64,000 nucleotides of DNA from Vibrio neonatus (GCF_024346975.1 NZ_AP024885.1:682001-746000); one strand, 5' to 3'. Numbered from the stretch's first letter, positions 36,692-47,114 are shown. Notes: generated by a model from the sequence alone, not told the origin. Numbers and translations: made by a program.

Positions 36692-37906
36692 TTATTGTGC
36701 GTATTGAGTAATGAAACGCTCGAAGCGACTGATCGCTATTTCGAGATCCTCAGCATAAGGCAATGTCACTATTCTGAAGTGATCGGGTTTTGGCCAATTA
36801 AACCCTGAACCTTGCACCAACAACACTTTTTCTTGTTGTAAAAAGTCTAGCACCATTTTTTGGTCGTCATGGATCTTGTAGATTTTTGGATCTAGTTTAG
36901 GGAAAAGGTATAACGCGCCCTTAGGTTTAACACACGAAACCCCAGGTATTGACGTGATCATGTCGTAGGCTTTATCACGCTGTTCGAGCAGGCGTCCGCC
37001 CGGTAAAATCAGCTCATTAATACTTTGATAGCCACCGAGTGCGGTTTGCACCGCATGTTGCATCGGCACGTTAGCACACAAACGCATTGAGGCGAGCATA
37101 TCTAAACCATCCACATAGCCTTTGGCGATATGTTTTGGTCCACTAATAAACATCCACCCACTACGGAAGCCACAAATACGATACGCTTTCGATAGACCGT
37201 TAAATGTCACCATGACGACGTCATCAGCTAATGTCGCAATAGAGGTGTGCGTTGCGCCATCGTAAAGAATTTTGTCGTAGATTTCGTCAGCAAAGATAAT
37301 CAACTTATGTTGGCGCGCAATCTCAACGATTTGTAATAGAAAATCTCGGCTGTACACCGCCCCTGTAGGGTTGTTTGGGTTGATCAGTACAATGCCGCGA
37401 GTTTTAGGCGTGATTTTGGCTTTAATATCTTCAAGGTCTGGAAACCAATCGGATTCTTCATCACAAATATAGTGAACAGGGGTGCCTCCCGATAGGGATA
37501 CCGCCGCACTCCATAAAGGATAGTCGGGCGCAGGAACCAGCATTTGGTCACCGTTATCGAGCAATGCTTGCATCGCCATAACGATCAGCTCAGAAACACC
37601 GTTACCCATATAGACATCTTCAACATCTAACGACAGTAAGCCTTTCTTTTGATAATGCTGAACTACGGCTTTACGTGCAGAGTAAATGCCTTTTGAATCA
37701 CAGTAGCCTTGAGAGGTAGGCAGATGCCTAAGTACATCGACTAAGATTTCTTCTGGCGTATCAAAGCCAAATGGGGCGGGATTACCAATGTTTAGCTTAA
37801 TTATTTTCTGCCCTTCTTCTTCCATACGCTTAGCATGTTTCAGTATAGGACCACGAATGTCATAGCATACATTATCGAGTTTTGACGACATCTCGATATT
37901 TTTCAT
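36692..37906 (-). CDS. alaA: Glutamate-pyruvate aminotransferase AlaA
   Basis: PLP enzyme that makes alanine from pyruvate and glutamate. The class I aminotransferase fold is evident: INPNNPTGAVYSRDFL, the PLP-Lys in FNGLSKAYRICGFRSGW, and IFADEIYDKI just before. From the ATG at 37906 the product is 404 aa, one short of E. coli AlaA; a TTG two codons up is in frame, but the GGGG ribosome site fits the ATG. It is divergent from menF with a 225-bp gap, which should hold both promoters. Confidence 0.95.
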   Translation of the reverse strand: MKNIEMSSKLDNVCYDIRGPILKHAKRMEEEGQKIIKLNIGNPAPFGFDTPEEILVDVLRHLPTSQGYCDSKGIYSARKAVVQHYQKKGLLSLDVEDVYMGNGVSELIVMAMQALLDNGDQMLVPAPDYPLWSAAVSLSGGTPVHYICDEESDWFPDLEDIKAKITPKTRGIVLINPNNPTGAVYSRDFLLQIVEIARQHKLIIFADEIYDKILYDGATHTSIATLADDVVMVTFNGLSKAYRICGFRSGWMFISGPKHIAKGYVDGLDMLASMRLCANVPMQHAVQTALGGYQSINELILPGGRLLEQRDKAYDMITSIPGVSCVKPKGALYLFPKLDPKIYKIHDDQKMVLDFLQQEKVLLVQGSGFNWPKPDHFRIVTLPYAEDLEIAISRFERFITQYAQ

Positions 37907-38131
37907 TGTCAACCCCTAGATTCAATCGATGAGAATAGTATCAAATTACACTAAATTGATGTTTTTGAGTAGAAAAATCTATGCTTAAACAATTGAGTTA
38001 TCAAGAATTACGAGCTTAAATTTATGTTTACTCTACAATTGTAGTTGTCTCGCTTGATTTGGCTAATCACTCGCTCTAGAGTAAGCCAATTATTCTGTAA
38101 TCATAAGAGAAATAGAGGGTTAGAGGTCACA

Positions 38132-39436
38132 TTGTCTTTTTTCGCACATGCTATAAAACAGCTCGCCCACCATGTAGAAACTGCGCCGATTGACGCTTGT
38201 CGTATAGAGGTGCCAGTAGAGGATGTGTGTATTGATTCTGTTCTTCCTTGGATGGAAAGTCAGCCTATTTTCCCTAAGTTTTACTGGCAATCGAGAGATA
38301 CCACAGAAGAGGTTATCGCTTTAGGTCAAGCTAGAACATTTAATGAAATTAACCCTGCTTATTCAATGCTTAACCAAAATCAGCGCATTTGGGGAGGCTA
38401 TGCTTTCCCTTATAAGAATAATAAAGGACGCTGTTTAAAATCATTCTTCTTTTTGCCTCATATTGAACTACTTCGTCGTAATCAAGATTGGTTTCTGGCG
38501 GTCAATCTGATGGAAGATAGAGATGCGGTGCGTCGTGCGGTGCATTTGCTTAATAACGATACTTTATCTTTTTCAAAGCCACTGCCTGCGGTGACGAAAG
38601 TGACGCACATTCCTGATCAAGCGTTGTGGACACACAATGTTGATTTGGCTTTGGAGTCCATTAGCCATAGCGAATTGAAAAAAGTGGTGCTAGCACGCAA
38701 AACGACGGTCAAACTTGATGCGACTTTAAAAGGGGTTGAATTATTAGCCCTAAGCCGTGAGCAAAATCGTCACAGTTTTCACTTTTTATTGCAATTAGAG
38801 GAAGGGCACTCCTTTATTGGATCTACACCTGAAAGGCTGTATAGCCGTCGCGGACAACTGATAGAAACAGAAGCATTGGCCGGTACTATTGGGCGGCACA
38901 GCCAGCCGGTTCGAGATTTAGAGCTGGCAAATTGGTTGATTCATGACAAAAAGAACCTACAAGAAAACCAATATGTTGTAGATGATATTGTCGATAGTTT
39001 AGTGCCATTTTGCTCCAGTGTTGAGGTTGAAGATGAAGCGCGCTTAGTGAAGCTGCGCCGCGTTCAGCATTTAAAAAGACACATTCAAGCCGAGCTATCT
39101 AAACACGCCGATAAAAGTAAGCTATTGCAAGCTCTGCAACCTACTGCCGCTATCGCAGGGTTGCCACGTCACTTAGCTCTTGATTTTATTGAACAGCACG
39201 AACCTTTTTCTCGTTCATGGTATAGCGGATCTGTGGGTTACATTAGTGACCAAAGCGCGGAGTTCTGTGTCGCGATTCGTAGTGCGATGGTGCAAGGTGA
39301 TAATTTACATCTGTTTGCGGGTGCAGGTATTGTGCCTGGATCTAAGGCTGAACATGAGTGGCAAGAGTTGGACAAGAAAATGTCGACTTTATTAAGCCTA
39401 ATTACCGAGCAAAGCGTATTGGAACAAGCTTCATGA
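38132..39436 (+). CDS. menF: Isochorismate synthase MenF
   Basis: First committed step of menaquinone synthesis: chorismate to isochorismate. The chorismate-binding domain occupies the C-terminal two thirds, with FIGSTPERLYSR, ETEALAGTIGR and AFAGAGIVPGS-like LFAGAGIVPGSKAEHEW. I prefer the TTG at 38132 (AGAGGT upstream), which gives 434 aa, near E. coli MenF (431); the frame is open to a TTG at 38045, giving 463 aa. Its stop overlaps the menD start (ATGA), so the two are translationally coupled. Confidence 0.93.
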   Translation: MSFFAHAIKQLAHHVETAPIDACRIEVPVEDVCIDSVLPWMESQPIFPKFYWQSRDTTEEVIALGQARTFNEINPAYSMLNQNQRIWGGYAFPYKNNKGRCLKSFFFLPHIELLRRNQDWFLAVNLMEDRDAVRRAVHLLNNDTLSFSKPLPAVTKVTHIPDQALWTHNVDLALESISHSELKKVVLARKTTVKLDATLKGVELLALSREQNRHSFHFLLQLEEGHSFIGSTPERLYSRRGQLIETEALAGTIGRHSQPVRDLELANWLIHDKKNLQENQYVVDDIVDSLVPFCSSVEVEDEARLVKLRRVQHLKRHIQAELSKHADKSKLLQALQPTAAIAGLPRHLALDFIEQHEPFSRSWYSGSVGYISDQSAEFCVAIRSAMVQGDNLHLFAGAGIVPGSKAEHEWQELDKKMSTLLSLITEQSVLEQAS

Positions 39437-41163
39437 GTGAGCTATCCCCTGAACAAGTCTCTTTACAACACCTTTCTCAAGCGCAGATTAATCGAGTCTG
39501 GTCATCGGTATTGCTAGAAGAAGCGAGCCGATTTGGCGCTAAACATGTGTGTATTGCGCCGGGTTCTCGTTCTACCCCGTTGGCACTAGAAGCGATTGAG
39601 CACAAAGAGCTCATTTTGCACACTCATTTTGATGAGCGCGGGCTGGGATTTTTTGCGTTAGGTATTGCTAAATCGACGCAACAACCTGTGATAGTTATTG
39701 TCACCTCGGGCACTGCGGTCGCCAATTTACTGCCTGCGGTGGTTGAAGCCAACCTTACTGGCGAAAAACTGATATTACTCACCGCAGACAGACCGGTTGA
39801 GCTAGTTGGTGTGGGCGCCAATCAAGCCATTGTTCAGAAAGGGATATTTTCTTCTCATGTTAGTAAGGCCTTAGCTCTGCCAAGCCCTAGTGCTGAGGTT
39901 GATGTTGGCTGGTTGTTATGTCAGTTTGATGAGGCATTGAATAGGCAAGCGACATTGAAAGGGCCGATTCATATCAATTGCCCGTTTCCTGAACCTTTGT
40001 ATGTTGCCGATAGCCCGAGGTTAGCTCAAGTGGCTGAACTGCCTAAGCATTGGCTTATCGGTAAAAGCCCATTCTCAATATGCACCGCAGATGCTACTGA
40101 TGATAGCGATGCATTGCTTCATTTTGTGCAGCAACATCGTCATTTAAAAGGGCTGATTATTGTTGGCCGATTGGCGCTTGAGAAAGCCGAGCAAGTCAAA
40201 GCTCTTGCCGAACAATTAGGCTGGCCGATTTTATGCGATCCGCAGTCAGGCATAAGCTCTGATTGGAGCTGTTATGATGTTTGGCTACAAAATAAAGCTC
40301 ATCAGCAACAACTTGCCCAGAGTGAAGTGGTGCTACAGTTTGGCGCTCGACTAGTGTCAAAACGCTTACTCAGTTTTTTAAAGCAAAGAGTAGCGGAAGC
40401 GGACTTTAAACAATACGCATTGGTATGCGATGAAGCCGGGGTATTAAACCCCGATCATTTGCCAATGCAACGCTTTGTTGGAAAGTGGTCTCTGCCTTTA
40501 GGTTTTGTCGAATCATCAAACAGTAGGGGTTGGGCTGATGGACTGAAAGCAGCAAGTTTGATGGTGGTTGCCAAGACTCACCGTTTAATTGCAGAAACGC
40601 TTACCGAGCTAGAAGTTGCCAGTAAATTACAAGAGATCACCCAAGGTTATCCGCTGTTTTTGGGTAACAGTTTAGGGGTGCGGTTGGTTGATATGACCTG
40701 CGTCAACTTACACAGTGAGGTGTTTTCCAACCGCGGCGCATCAGGCATTGATGGCATAGTAGCGACCAGCGCGGGTGTTGGCGCAGGTTTGAATAAACCT
40801 ACGTTGACCCTTATTGGTGATACCTCATTACTGCATGATTTAAATTCACTGTCACTGCTGGCAAACAGCGGCGGTATTGTGCTGCTGCTCAACAATGATG
40901 GCGGAGCTATTTTTGATATGTTACCTGTGGATGAAAATCATAAGCAGCGTCTTTATCAGATGCCACATGGTTATCAATTTGCCCACACGGCGAAGCAATT
41001 TAATATGGACTATCAACGTCCGACAACATGGCAGCAATTAAAGCAAGCCATTACTGACTTTGAAGCAAGTTCATCCTCTTCATTACTGATTGAAGTTGTG
41101 ACTCCCGCAGGGCAAGCCTCCGCGCATATTAAATCACTCTGCTCAACCATTCAGGGGCTGTAA
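39433..41163 (+). CDS. menD: SEPHCHC synthase MenD
   Basis: Thiamine-diphosphate enzyme that joins 2-oxoglutarate to isochorismate. The N-terminal pyrimidine domain holds CIAPGSRSTPLALEA and FDERGLGFFALG with the activating Glu. The C-terminal domain holds VLLLNNDGGAIFDMLPV, the ThDP/metal loop. The start ATG at 39433 overlaps the menF stop by 4 bp. The product is 576 aa, slightly longer than E. coli MenD. menH begins directly after the stop with no gap. Confidence 0.95.
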   Translation: MSELSPEQVSLQHLSQAQINRVWSSVLLEEASRFGAKHVCIAPGSRSTPLALEAIEHKELILHTHFDERGLGFFALGIAKSTQQPVIVIVTSGTAVANLLPAVVEANLTGEKLILLTADRPVELVGVGANQAIVQKGIFSSHVSKALALPSPSAEVDVGWLLCQFDEALNRQATLKGPIHINCPFPEPLYVADSPRLAQVAELPKHWLIGKSPFSICTADATDDSDALLHFVQQHRHLKGLIIVGRLALEKAEQVKALAEQLGWPILCDPQSGISSDWSCYDVWLQNKAHQQQLAQSEVVLQFGARLVSKRLLSFLKQRVAEADFKQYALVCDEAGVLNPDHLPMQRFVGKWSLPLGFVESSNSRGWADGLKAASLMVVAKTHRLIAETLTELEVASKLQEITQGYPLFLGNSLGVRLVDMTCVNLHSEVFSNRGASGIDGIVATSAGVGAGLNKPTLTLIGDTSLLHDLNSLSLLANSGGIVLLLNNDGGAIFDMLPVDENHKQRLYQMPHGYQFAHTAKQFNMDYQRPTTWQQLKQAITDFEASSSSSLLIEVVTPAGQASAHIKSLCSTIQGL

Positions 41164-42036
41164 ATGCCCCTAAATCACCACTCTTGCAAGCCCCTAAATT
41201 CTTCGCAACTGAGTGCGCTTCGTCCCACACAGCAAAAGCCTGCATTACGCTTGTTATTTGTGCACGGCTTTTTAGGCAGTAGTAAAGATTGGCAATCGCT
41301 GGTGGAGTATTTGCCTGCTCAGTGGGATGTGTACGCTATAGACCTTCCCGGACATGGCTGTGCGAGTGATATGTTGATCCCGAATAGCTTTGATGGCTTT
41401 GTTGACAATATCTGCCAACAATTACAGCAATTACCTGATGGTCATGTTTTAGATGCTCAAGCGTCAGATGAGCAAGTGCCTGTGGTTTTAGTCGGCTATT
41501 CGCTAGGCGCACGTTTATTAATGCACTTAGCGCTGCAAGTTCAGCAACGCAATATCGCCATTGCAGGATTTGTATTAGAAGGAGGAAACTTTGGCCTGCA
41601 ACTAGGGTCAGAGAAACAGGAGCGTTGGCAAAGTGACAGCCGTTGGATTGAGCGTTTCGCACAACAGGCACTGCCAGATGTATTGCATGATTGGTATCAG
41701 CAATCGGTATTTTCATCTTTAAGCAGTGAGCAAAAATCTCGGTTGGTCGAGGAGCGATCGCGCAATAATGGTAAAGCATTAGCCAAAGTCATGACGGTGA
41801 CTTCACTAGCTAAGCAGCAGTATTTACTGCCCCAGTTACACTGCGCAGGACACAGCACCCAGTATAAGATTTACTATATTGTGGGAGAGCATGATGCAAA
41901 GTTTTGTCATTTGTACGCGCAAAATACCGTGCCTTATGAGGTGATATTAGGGGCTGGACATAACGCTCATAAAGAACAACCCTATAAATATGCGCAAAAA
42001 TTGACACAGCTCTTATCCATTGCACAGTCAAACTAG
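41164..42036 (+). CDS. menH: SHCHC synthase MenH
   Basis: Alpha/beta hydrolase-fold enzyme that removes pyruvate from SEPHCHC to form SHCHC. The oxyanion region is LLFVHGFLGSSKDW, the nucleophile Ser is in VLVGYSLGARLLMHLAL, and the His is in ILGAGHNAHKEQP. The 290-aa product is longer than E. coli MenH (252 aa), partly from an N-terminal extension of about 25 residues and an insertion near residue 90. The start ATG lies immediately after the menD stop. Confidence 0.9.
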   Translation: MPLNHHSCKPLNSSQLSALRPTQQKPALRLLFVHGFLGSSKDWQSLVEYLPAQWDVYAIDLPGHGCASDMLIPNSFDGFVDNICQQLQQLPDGHVLDAQASDEQVPVVLVGYSLGARLLMHLALQVQQRNIAIAGFVLEGGNFGLQLGSEKQERWQSDSRWIERFAQQALPDVLHDWYQQSVFSSLSSEQKSRLVEERSRNNGKALAKVMTVTSLAKQQYLLPQLHCAGHSTQYKIYYIVGEHDAKFCHLYAQNTVPYEVILGAGHNAHKEQPYKYAQKLTQLLSIAQSN

Positions 42037-42115
42037 ATATTATGCTCCTCGCATGATGCAGGCATTAACGCTGGGTTAAATGTTGGCTCAAATGTTGGCT
42101 TAGGAAATTATAATT

Positions 42116-43111
42116 ATGAGAAAGGCGAGTTTATATCGTTATCAGCTTGAGATGGATAGCGGTGTTATTTTACGTGAACAAAAACTGACAAGCCGAGAAG
42201 GCTGGGTAGTCGAATTATCTGAAAACGATCGCATTGGTTATGGCGAGGTGGCACCTTTAATAGGATTTAGCCACGAAACGATGGACCAAGCATTTGTAGA
42301 AGTGGTTGCTCGACTAAAGAAATGGACGCAGGGAGAAGAGTTAGACTGTAACTCTCCTTACCCTTCGGTTGCTTTTGGTTTATCCATGGCACAATACGAA
42401 TTAAATGGATTATTGGGTGCTGAAGGTAACTATCAAGCTGCTCCTTTTTGCCACGGTGATCCAGACGATCTTCTGCCTGCATTAAATGCAATGCAGGGTG
42501 ATAAAGTAGCCAAAATTAAAGTTGGTTTATATGAGCCGATCCGTGATGGCATTTTAGTTAACTTATTTTTAGAAGCCACGCCTGATATCCAGTTAAGACT
42601 GGACGCCAACCGAGTTTGGAGCTTAGAGAAAGCCAAAAAGTTTGCCAGTAAAATTAACCCTTCGCTACGCTCTCGCATTCAATATATTGAAGAGCCGTGC
42701 AGTGCGCCGGGTGACAGCCTAACGTTTGCCATAGAAACCGGTATTGCCATTGGTTGGGATGAAACTCTACAAAATGGTGTGATGAACCCAGATTTTAATC
42801 TTGAATTTCTTACTGGCGCCAAAGCGATTGTGATTAAACCGATGCTCATTGGTAATTTGCAGCGTTGTATTCAATTGATAGAAAAAGCTCAAGCGCTAGG
42901 GCTTATCGCGGTGATCAGCTCAAGTATTGAGTCCAGTTTAGGATTGTCCCAGCTGGCGCGCCTAGCGCATCAATTTACCCCAATGACCACGCCGGGCTTA
43001 GATACACTACAGCTGTATAAAGAGCAGTTGCATACGCCGTGGCCAGGAAGTGAATTACCGGTCAGAAGTTTAAGCTCTCAAACCTTAGTTTGGCAGCAGA
43101 GCTCGGAATAA
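42116..43111 (+). CDS. menC: o-Succinylbenzoate synthase MenC
   Basis: Enolase-superfamily dehydratase turning SHCHC into o-succinylbenzoate. The catalytic set is visible: K-x-K in VAKIKVGLYEP, metal ligands in LRLDANRVW, YIEEPC and GWDETLQ, and the second Lys in AIVIKPMLIGN. The 331-aa length is close to E. coli MenC (320). The 79-bp gap from menH contains two copies of AATGTTGGCT and no gene; menB, which stands here in related genomes, is missing. Confidence 0.93.
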   Translation: MRKASLYRYQLEMDSGVILREQKLTSREGWVVELSENDRIGYGEVAPLIGFSHETMDQAFVEVVARLKKWTQGEELDCNSPYPSVAFGLSMAQYELNGLLGAEGNYQAAPFCHGDPDDLLPALNAMQGDKVAKIKVGLYEPIRDGILVNLFLEATPDIQLRLDANRVWSLEKAKKFASKINPSLRSRIQYIEEPCSAPGDSLTFAIETGIAIGWDETLQNGVMNPDFNLEFLTGAKAIVIKPMLIGNLQRCIQLIEKAQALGLIAVISSSIESSLGLSQLARLAHQFTPMTTPGLDTLQLYKEQLHTPWPGSELPVRSLSSQTLVWQQSSE

Positions 43112-43114
43112 ACT

Positions 43115-44626
43115 TTGCCGCTTAGTACGCCTTTTTCTCATCAATCCCCCCTTTGTTATTGGAGTGAATGCTCTGATAACAAAGCTATTGCAACTCCAGT
43201 TCCAATTCAAGCAACCGCTCAAACAACAACCCAGAAAACAAAGCTAAATAGCTGTGCTCTAGAATGCAGTGACGGGCGTTATTCATGGTCAGAGTTGGCA
43301 AGGTATGTCGCGAGCGTACGACAGCAATTGTCGTCGATAGGATTAGGCGATAATGATGTGCTGATGTTGGTGACTGCGCACAGCTCACTGCAAAGTTTAA
43401 TAGTGTATCTAGCCGCACTAGAAGCTGGGATAGTGGTTTCGATAGTACCTTTATTGCCGGAATCTGAGCTTATTAAGCGCCAAGCTTTACTTGGCTGCAC
43501 ACATTGTTATTTGTGCCCAAGCGTGGAGTCTCAATTAGCGGATTCAATTGACGCTATCTATCTAGACTTTACAGTTTTTGATCTTGCTTCTAGGGATTGT
43601 GAGCCCTCCCATTCATATTTTTCTGCATCGAATATCGCAAGCTTGATTTTCACATCAGGCTCGACAGGCGATCCCAAGGCAGTAGCGCACAGCGCGACAA
43701 ACCATTTAGCCTCTGCCATCGGATTACAGCAACAATTTAGCTTTGATGCTTCGAGCACTTGGCTTTTGTCTTTACCGCTGTTTCATGTTTCTGGTTTAGC
43801 TATAGTGTGGCGTTGGCTGCTCAGTGGCTGTTGCTTGCGCTTAAAAGAGGGAAAGGGATTAAACCTGCAAGGCGTTACCCACACATCAATGGTGCCAACC
43901 CAACTGCAACAAGTATTACAACAAATAGAACGCGGAGCACTGCCAACGCCTTTAACCTTGCAACGAGTATTATTGGGCGGCGCTATTATTCCTCATCAAC
44001 TGGCAAATGCGGCGCGTGAATATGGCATTGATACTTGGGCGGGATATGGGTTGACCGAAATGGCATCCACAGTGACCGCTAAACGAGTGGATGAGACCGA
44101 TAGTGCAGGGCAAGTGCTAGGCAAGCGCGCGATAAAAATTGATCATCAAACCATCTTGGTGGCAGGCGAGACCTTAGCGGTGGGTTATTGGCAAAAAGGA
44201 AGGCTATCCCCGCTACCAATGTGTGATGGTTGGTTTGATACCAAAGATCTTGGTCGCTGGCAAAATGATGAACTGGTCATTATGGGGCGAGCGGATAACC
44301 TGTTTATTTCTGGCGGTGAGAATATCCACTGTGAAGAAATTGAGCGGGTATTAATCAAACATCCATCGATTATGCAGGCATTTATTGTGCCAGTGGTCGA
44401 CTCAACCTTTGGTCATAGACCAGTGGCGTTATTGGCTTTGTCGCAAGGCACAATTAACGGCGCGTTAAAGCAAGAGCTTAACGAGCTTTGCTTATCCTTT
44501 CTACAAAAATTCAAATGTCCTATTGCTTACCTACCAATACCGAGCACCTTATTAAATCAGGGAATTAAGGTTTCTCGAGCCAAACTTAAAAACTGGTTAT
44601 CAGAGCAGCAAATCGAGCATTTCTAG
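43115..44626 (+). CDS. menE: o-Succinylbenzoate-CoA ligase MenE
   Basis: ANL-superfamily ligase that makes o-succinylbenzoyl-CoA from OSB, ATP and CoA. The AMP-binding motif is SLIFTSGSTGDPKAVAHS (about 178-195), followed by WAGYGLTEMAS and the hinge GRADNLFISGGENIHCEEIE. The 503-aa product is longer than E. coli MenE (451) because of a divergent N-terminal stretch of about 45 residues. The start is a TTG 3 bp after menC; no strong ribosome site is visible, so coupling to menC is likely. Confidence 0.92.
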   Translation: MPLSTPFSHQSPLCYWSECSDNKAIATPVPIQATAQTTTQKTKLNSCALECSDGRYSWSELARYVASVRQQLSSIGLGDNDVLMLVTAHSSLQSLIVYLAALEAGIVVSIVPLLPESELIKRQALLGCTHCYLCPSVESQLADSIDAIYLDFTVFDLASRDCEPSHSYFSASNIASLIFTSGSTGDPKAVAHSATNHLASAIGLQQQFSFDASSTWLLSLPLFHVSGLAIVWRWLLSGCCLRLKEGKGLNLQGVTHTSMVPTQLQQVLQQIERGALPTPLTLQRVLLGGAIIPHQLANAAREYGIDTWAGYGLTEMASTVTAKRVDETDSAGQVLGKRAIKIDHQTILVAGETLAVGYWQKGRLSPLPMCDGWFDTKDLGRWQNDELVIMGRADNLFISGGENIHCEEIERVLIKHPSIMQAFIVPVVDSTFGHRPVALLALSQGTINGALKQELNELCLSFLQKFKCPIAYLPIPSTLLNQGIKVSRAKLKNWLSEQQIEHF

Positions 44627-44739
44627 CGCATCTATTATAACGAAAATTCACAGTTTCAATTTTTATAGAATCATTTAGTTATGATATAGAGCAAAACAGT
44701 TTTTCTCAAAGCAGGTCGATAGCGTCATAATCCTAACCA

Positions 44740-44985
44740 ATGAATAGGGTAATTAATTTACCAACTGATATAACGGAATGGACTATGTATTTTCTTTGGG
44801 CACTTGTCGCAGCATGTTTAGGCGTAGCAATAGCCGATCACGGCTTATTGGGTTCAATTGCGCAGGCGCTGGGTTTTGCGCTAGTGGTGGGAATAGCATT
44901 TAGCCAAAGTGGTAAGTCGGTAAAGAAAAGCAGTGACTGGCTACTGTCGAGAGTAAAGCCAAGTCACTATGATAAGGTGCTATAA
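44740..44985 (+). CDS. Small two-helix membrane protein
   Basis: Hypothetical membrane protein of 81 aa from the ATG at 44740, or 66 aa from the ATG at 44785, which has GGAATGG nearby. Two hydrophobic helices (about 17-33 and 38-54) form a hairpin with glycines at the turn (HGLLGSIAQALG), and a basic tail follows. It lies after menE in the same direction, 113 bp on. No family recognised. Confidence 0.55.
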   Translation: MNRVINLPTDITEWTMYFLWALVAACLGVAIADHGLLGSIAQALGFALVVGIAFSQSGKSVKKSSDWLLSRVKPSHYDKVL

Positions 44986-45018
44986 ATACAACAGGGTAAT
45001 TAACGCTCTAGCGACCCA

Positions 45019-45945
45019 TTAATGCAGAAGCCATAGTAAAGTCCCGACAGAAATCGTTAACCATAAGCCGACACCAAATAATAAAGGTTTAACGCCCGCT
45101 TCTTTGACTTGATCTAATGAAATAGCAGAGCCAATCAAAAATAAACAAGCCACTAAGGTTTGTTTTGCCACCGAAAAGGTCATGTGATAAAACGCATCAA
45201 ATTGTGGCAATAAATCACTCACAACCACAGCCGCAATATATAAGAAGATAAAGGTAGGCACTTTTATTTTGTGTTCCTTGCCCTTACCAAAATACCAAGC
45301 ACTGCCAATGGTCACAGGAATAATCCACAAAGCGCGAGCCAGTTTTAATGTAGTTGCTGTGCGCAGTGCTTCTTCACCGTAGGCACTAGCTGCGCCTACC
45401 ACAGATGAAGTATCGTGAATCGCAATGGCCGCCCAAACCCCAAAAGTGTGCTGATCTAGATTTAAAGCATGACCAATCACAGGAAAGACAAACAGCGCGA
45501 TTGAGTTGAGAATAAAGACAGTAGCAAGCGCTAAACCCGTTTGGTTAGCATTGGCATTGATCGCGGGAGATACGGCCACAATGGCGCTTCCGCCACAAAT
45601 CGCGGTACCACTTGAAATGAGATAACCGGTTTTCTTATCTATGCCCAGTTTAATCGCCACCCAGGTACCAAGCAGTAGGGTAACAAAAATCGTGGTCATG
45701 ATAAGACCGATACCACTAGAGGTCGCTTTAAAGGCTTCTGCCAACGAAATACCAAAACCTAAACCAATAATAGAATAGCTCAGTAATTTTTTGGTCCATT
45801 TTGCAATCGGTAAGTGGGTCGGCACTAACCCTAGTTGGGATAAAATTAATCCCAAAACTAACGCGGATGGTGACTGCAATAATGGTGTAAAACATAGGAC
45901 GAGCACAATAAAAAATGGAATGTGCTTTTTGGTAAATAACGGCAT
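45019..45945 (-). CDS. YeiH-family putative sulfate exporter
   Basis: A polytopic inner-membrane protein (about ten helices, 308 aa) of the Cons_hypoth698/YeiH family. Family-typical segments are [39 protein letters not shown] and [14 protein letters not shown], with GTAICG and HDTSSV most conserved. I start it at the ATG at 45945; a GTG at 46023 in the same frame is not supported by the family N-terminus. The family is annotated as sulfate exporter, from limited evidence. It is convergent with the small membrane gene before it. Confidence 0.85.
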   Translation of the reverse strand: MPLFTKKHIPFFIVLVLCFTPLLQSPSALVLGLILSQLGLVPTHLPIAKWTKKLLSYSIIGLGFGISLAEAFKATSSGIGLIMTTIFVTLLLGTWVAIKLGIDKKTGYLISSGTAICGGSAIVAVSPAINANANQTGLALATVFILNSIALFVFPVIGHALNLDQHTFGVWAAIAIHDTSSVVGAASAYGEEALRTATTLKLARALWIIPVTIGSAWYFGKGKEHKIKVPTFIFLYIAAVVVSDLLPQFDAFYHMTFSVAKQTLVACLFLIGSAISLDQVKEAGVKPLLFGVGLWLTISVGTLLWLLH

Positions 45946-46187
45946 AGGATTAGCTATCTTTAAATTTGCGCTTATGATAACTACCTCAAGCCAAATACAC
46001 ATAATTAATGTAGGGTTTAGCACTCATTGTTCTATTGAAAACACTGTATATGCTATCTGGTGATTAAAAAGAGTGTGATGCAGTGCTAGATTGCAATAAA
46101 CTTTAACAACTCAATGAGCAAAGCCAGTTCATTTATTTAATGCTAATAGGTAGTATTAAACCGACTCATAGAAATCAAAGAGAGATT

Positions 46188-47087
46188 ATGAAACGCATTT
46201 TTTCGATTATGGCTGTATTGCTAGTATCAGTAGCTATGGTGTATGCACCTGTTACTGAAGCAAAGCGATTTGGCGGTGGTAAATCTTTTGGTAAGAGCTT
46301 TAAAACGGCTCCGGCACCGAAAGCAAAACCAACAAACACTAATTCTTTAAACAACAAAGGCACGCAAAATCCAACGAGAAGAGGCGGATTAATGGGTGGC
46401 CTTATGGGAGGCTTACTTGCGGGTGGTCTGCTAGCGGCGTTCTTTGGCGGTGCGTTTGAGGGTATCCAGTTTATGGATATTCTTATTATTGGTTTGATTG
46501 CCTTTTTTGCCTTCAAATTCTTGCGCGGTATGCTGGGAGCAAAAGCAGGCAGTATGAATCAGCAGCGTCCAGCGTATTCAAACGGCCCTCAAGCAAGCAA
46601 CAGTCAGTTTAAACAGCAAGCTGAGCCGCAATCGTTCACTGAGTCAAAACCGTTTACTGAGCCAGCATCATCAAACACTGGTTTTGGTAGTTCAGCACAT
46701 TCAGATGTGCCACATAACTACCCACCGGGTTTTGACCATGCTGCTTTCGTGAATGGTTCACGTGAACATTACCGTATTTTGCAAGGCGCATGGAATCACA
46801 ATGAGTTAGAAACGATTCGTGAATACGTATCGGCAAGCTTGTTTGATGACCTAAAATCAGAGCGTGCTTCACTACAAGGTGAACAGCATACAGACGTTAT
46901 GTATGTAGACGCTGAAATTGTACGTGCTGATTACGACGCAAGCAAAGCGCAACTTAGCTTGCAGTTTACGGGTCGCTACCGTGACACAGTAGAAAATGTT
47001 GAAGAAGATATCAGTGATATCTGGCACCTTGAGCGTGATCTTACTCAGCCAAATGCACCATGGTTGATTGTCGGTATTCAAGTGTAA
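46188..47087 (+). CDS. Tim44-like domain protein
   Basis: A 299-aa protein with a signal-type N-terminus (MKRIFSIMAVLLVSVAMVYA), then a basic Gly/Lys-rich stretch (FGGGKSFGKSFK), a Gly-rich membrane hairpin (about 80-125, GLMGGLMGGLLAGGLLAAFFGG), a Pro/Ser/Gln linker, and a C-terminal Tim44/MBA1-like domain (about 170-299). The soluble domain is related to a mitochondrial import factor and to ribosomal L45; bacterial versions are membrane-tethered with unknown role. The ATG at 46188 has AGAGAG upstream. Confidence 0.82.
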   Translation: MKRIFSIMAVLLVSVAMVYAPVTEAKRFGGGKSFGKSFKTAPAPKAKPTNTNSLNNKGTQNPTRRGGLMGGLMGGLLAGGLLAAFFGGAFEGIQFMDILIIGLIAFFAFKFLRGMLGAKAGSMNQQRPAYSNGPQASNSQFKQQAEPQSFTESKPFTEPASSNTGFGSSAHSDVPHNYPPGFDHAAFVNGSREHYRILQGAWNHNELETIREYVSASLFDDLKSERASLQGEQHTDVMYVDAEIVRADYDASKAQLSLQFTGRYRDTVENVEEDISDIWHLERDLTQPNAPWLIVGIQV

Positions 47088-47114
47088 TTTCTTTTGCATA
47101 GCAAATACTAACGA

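Noticed and set aside
41336..41779. 147-codon antisense frame in menH
   Set aside because: Shadow of menH; no start site or conserved motif.
46175..46516. 113-codon antisense frame in the Tim44-like gene
   Set aside because: Pro/Lys/Ile-rich shadow of the glycine-rich region.
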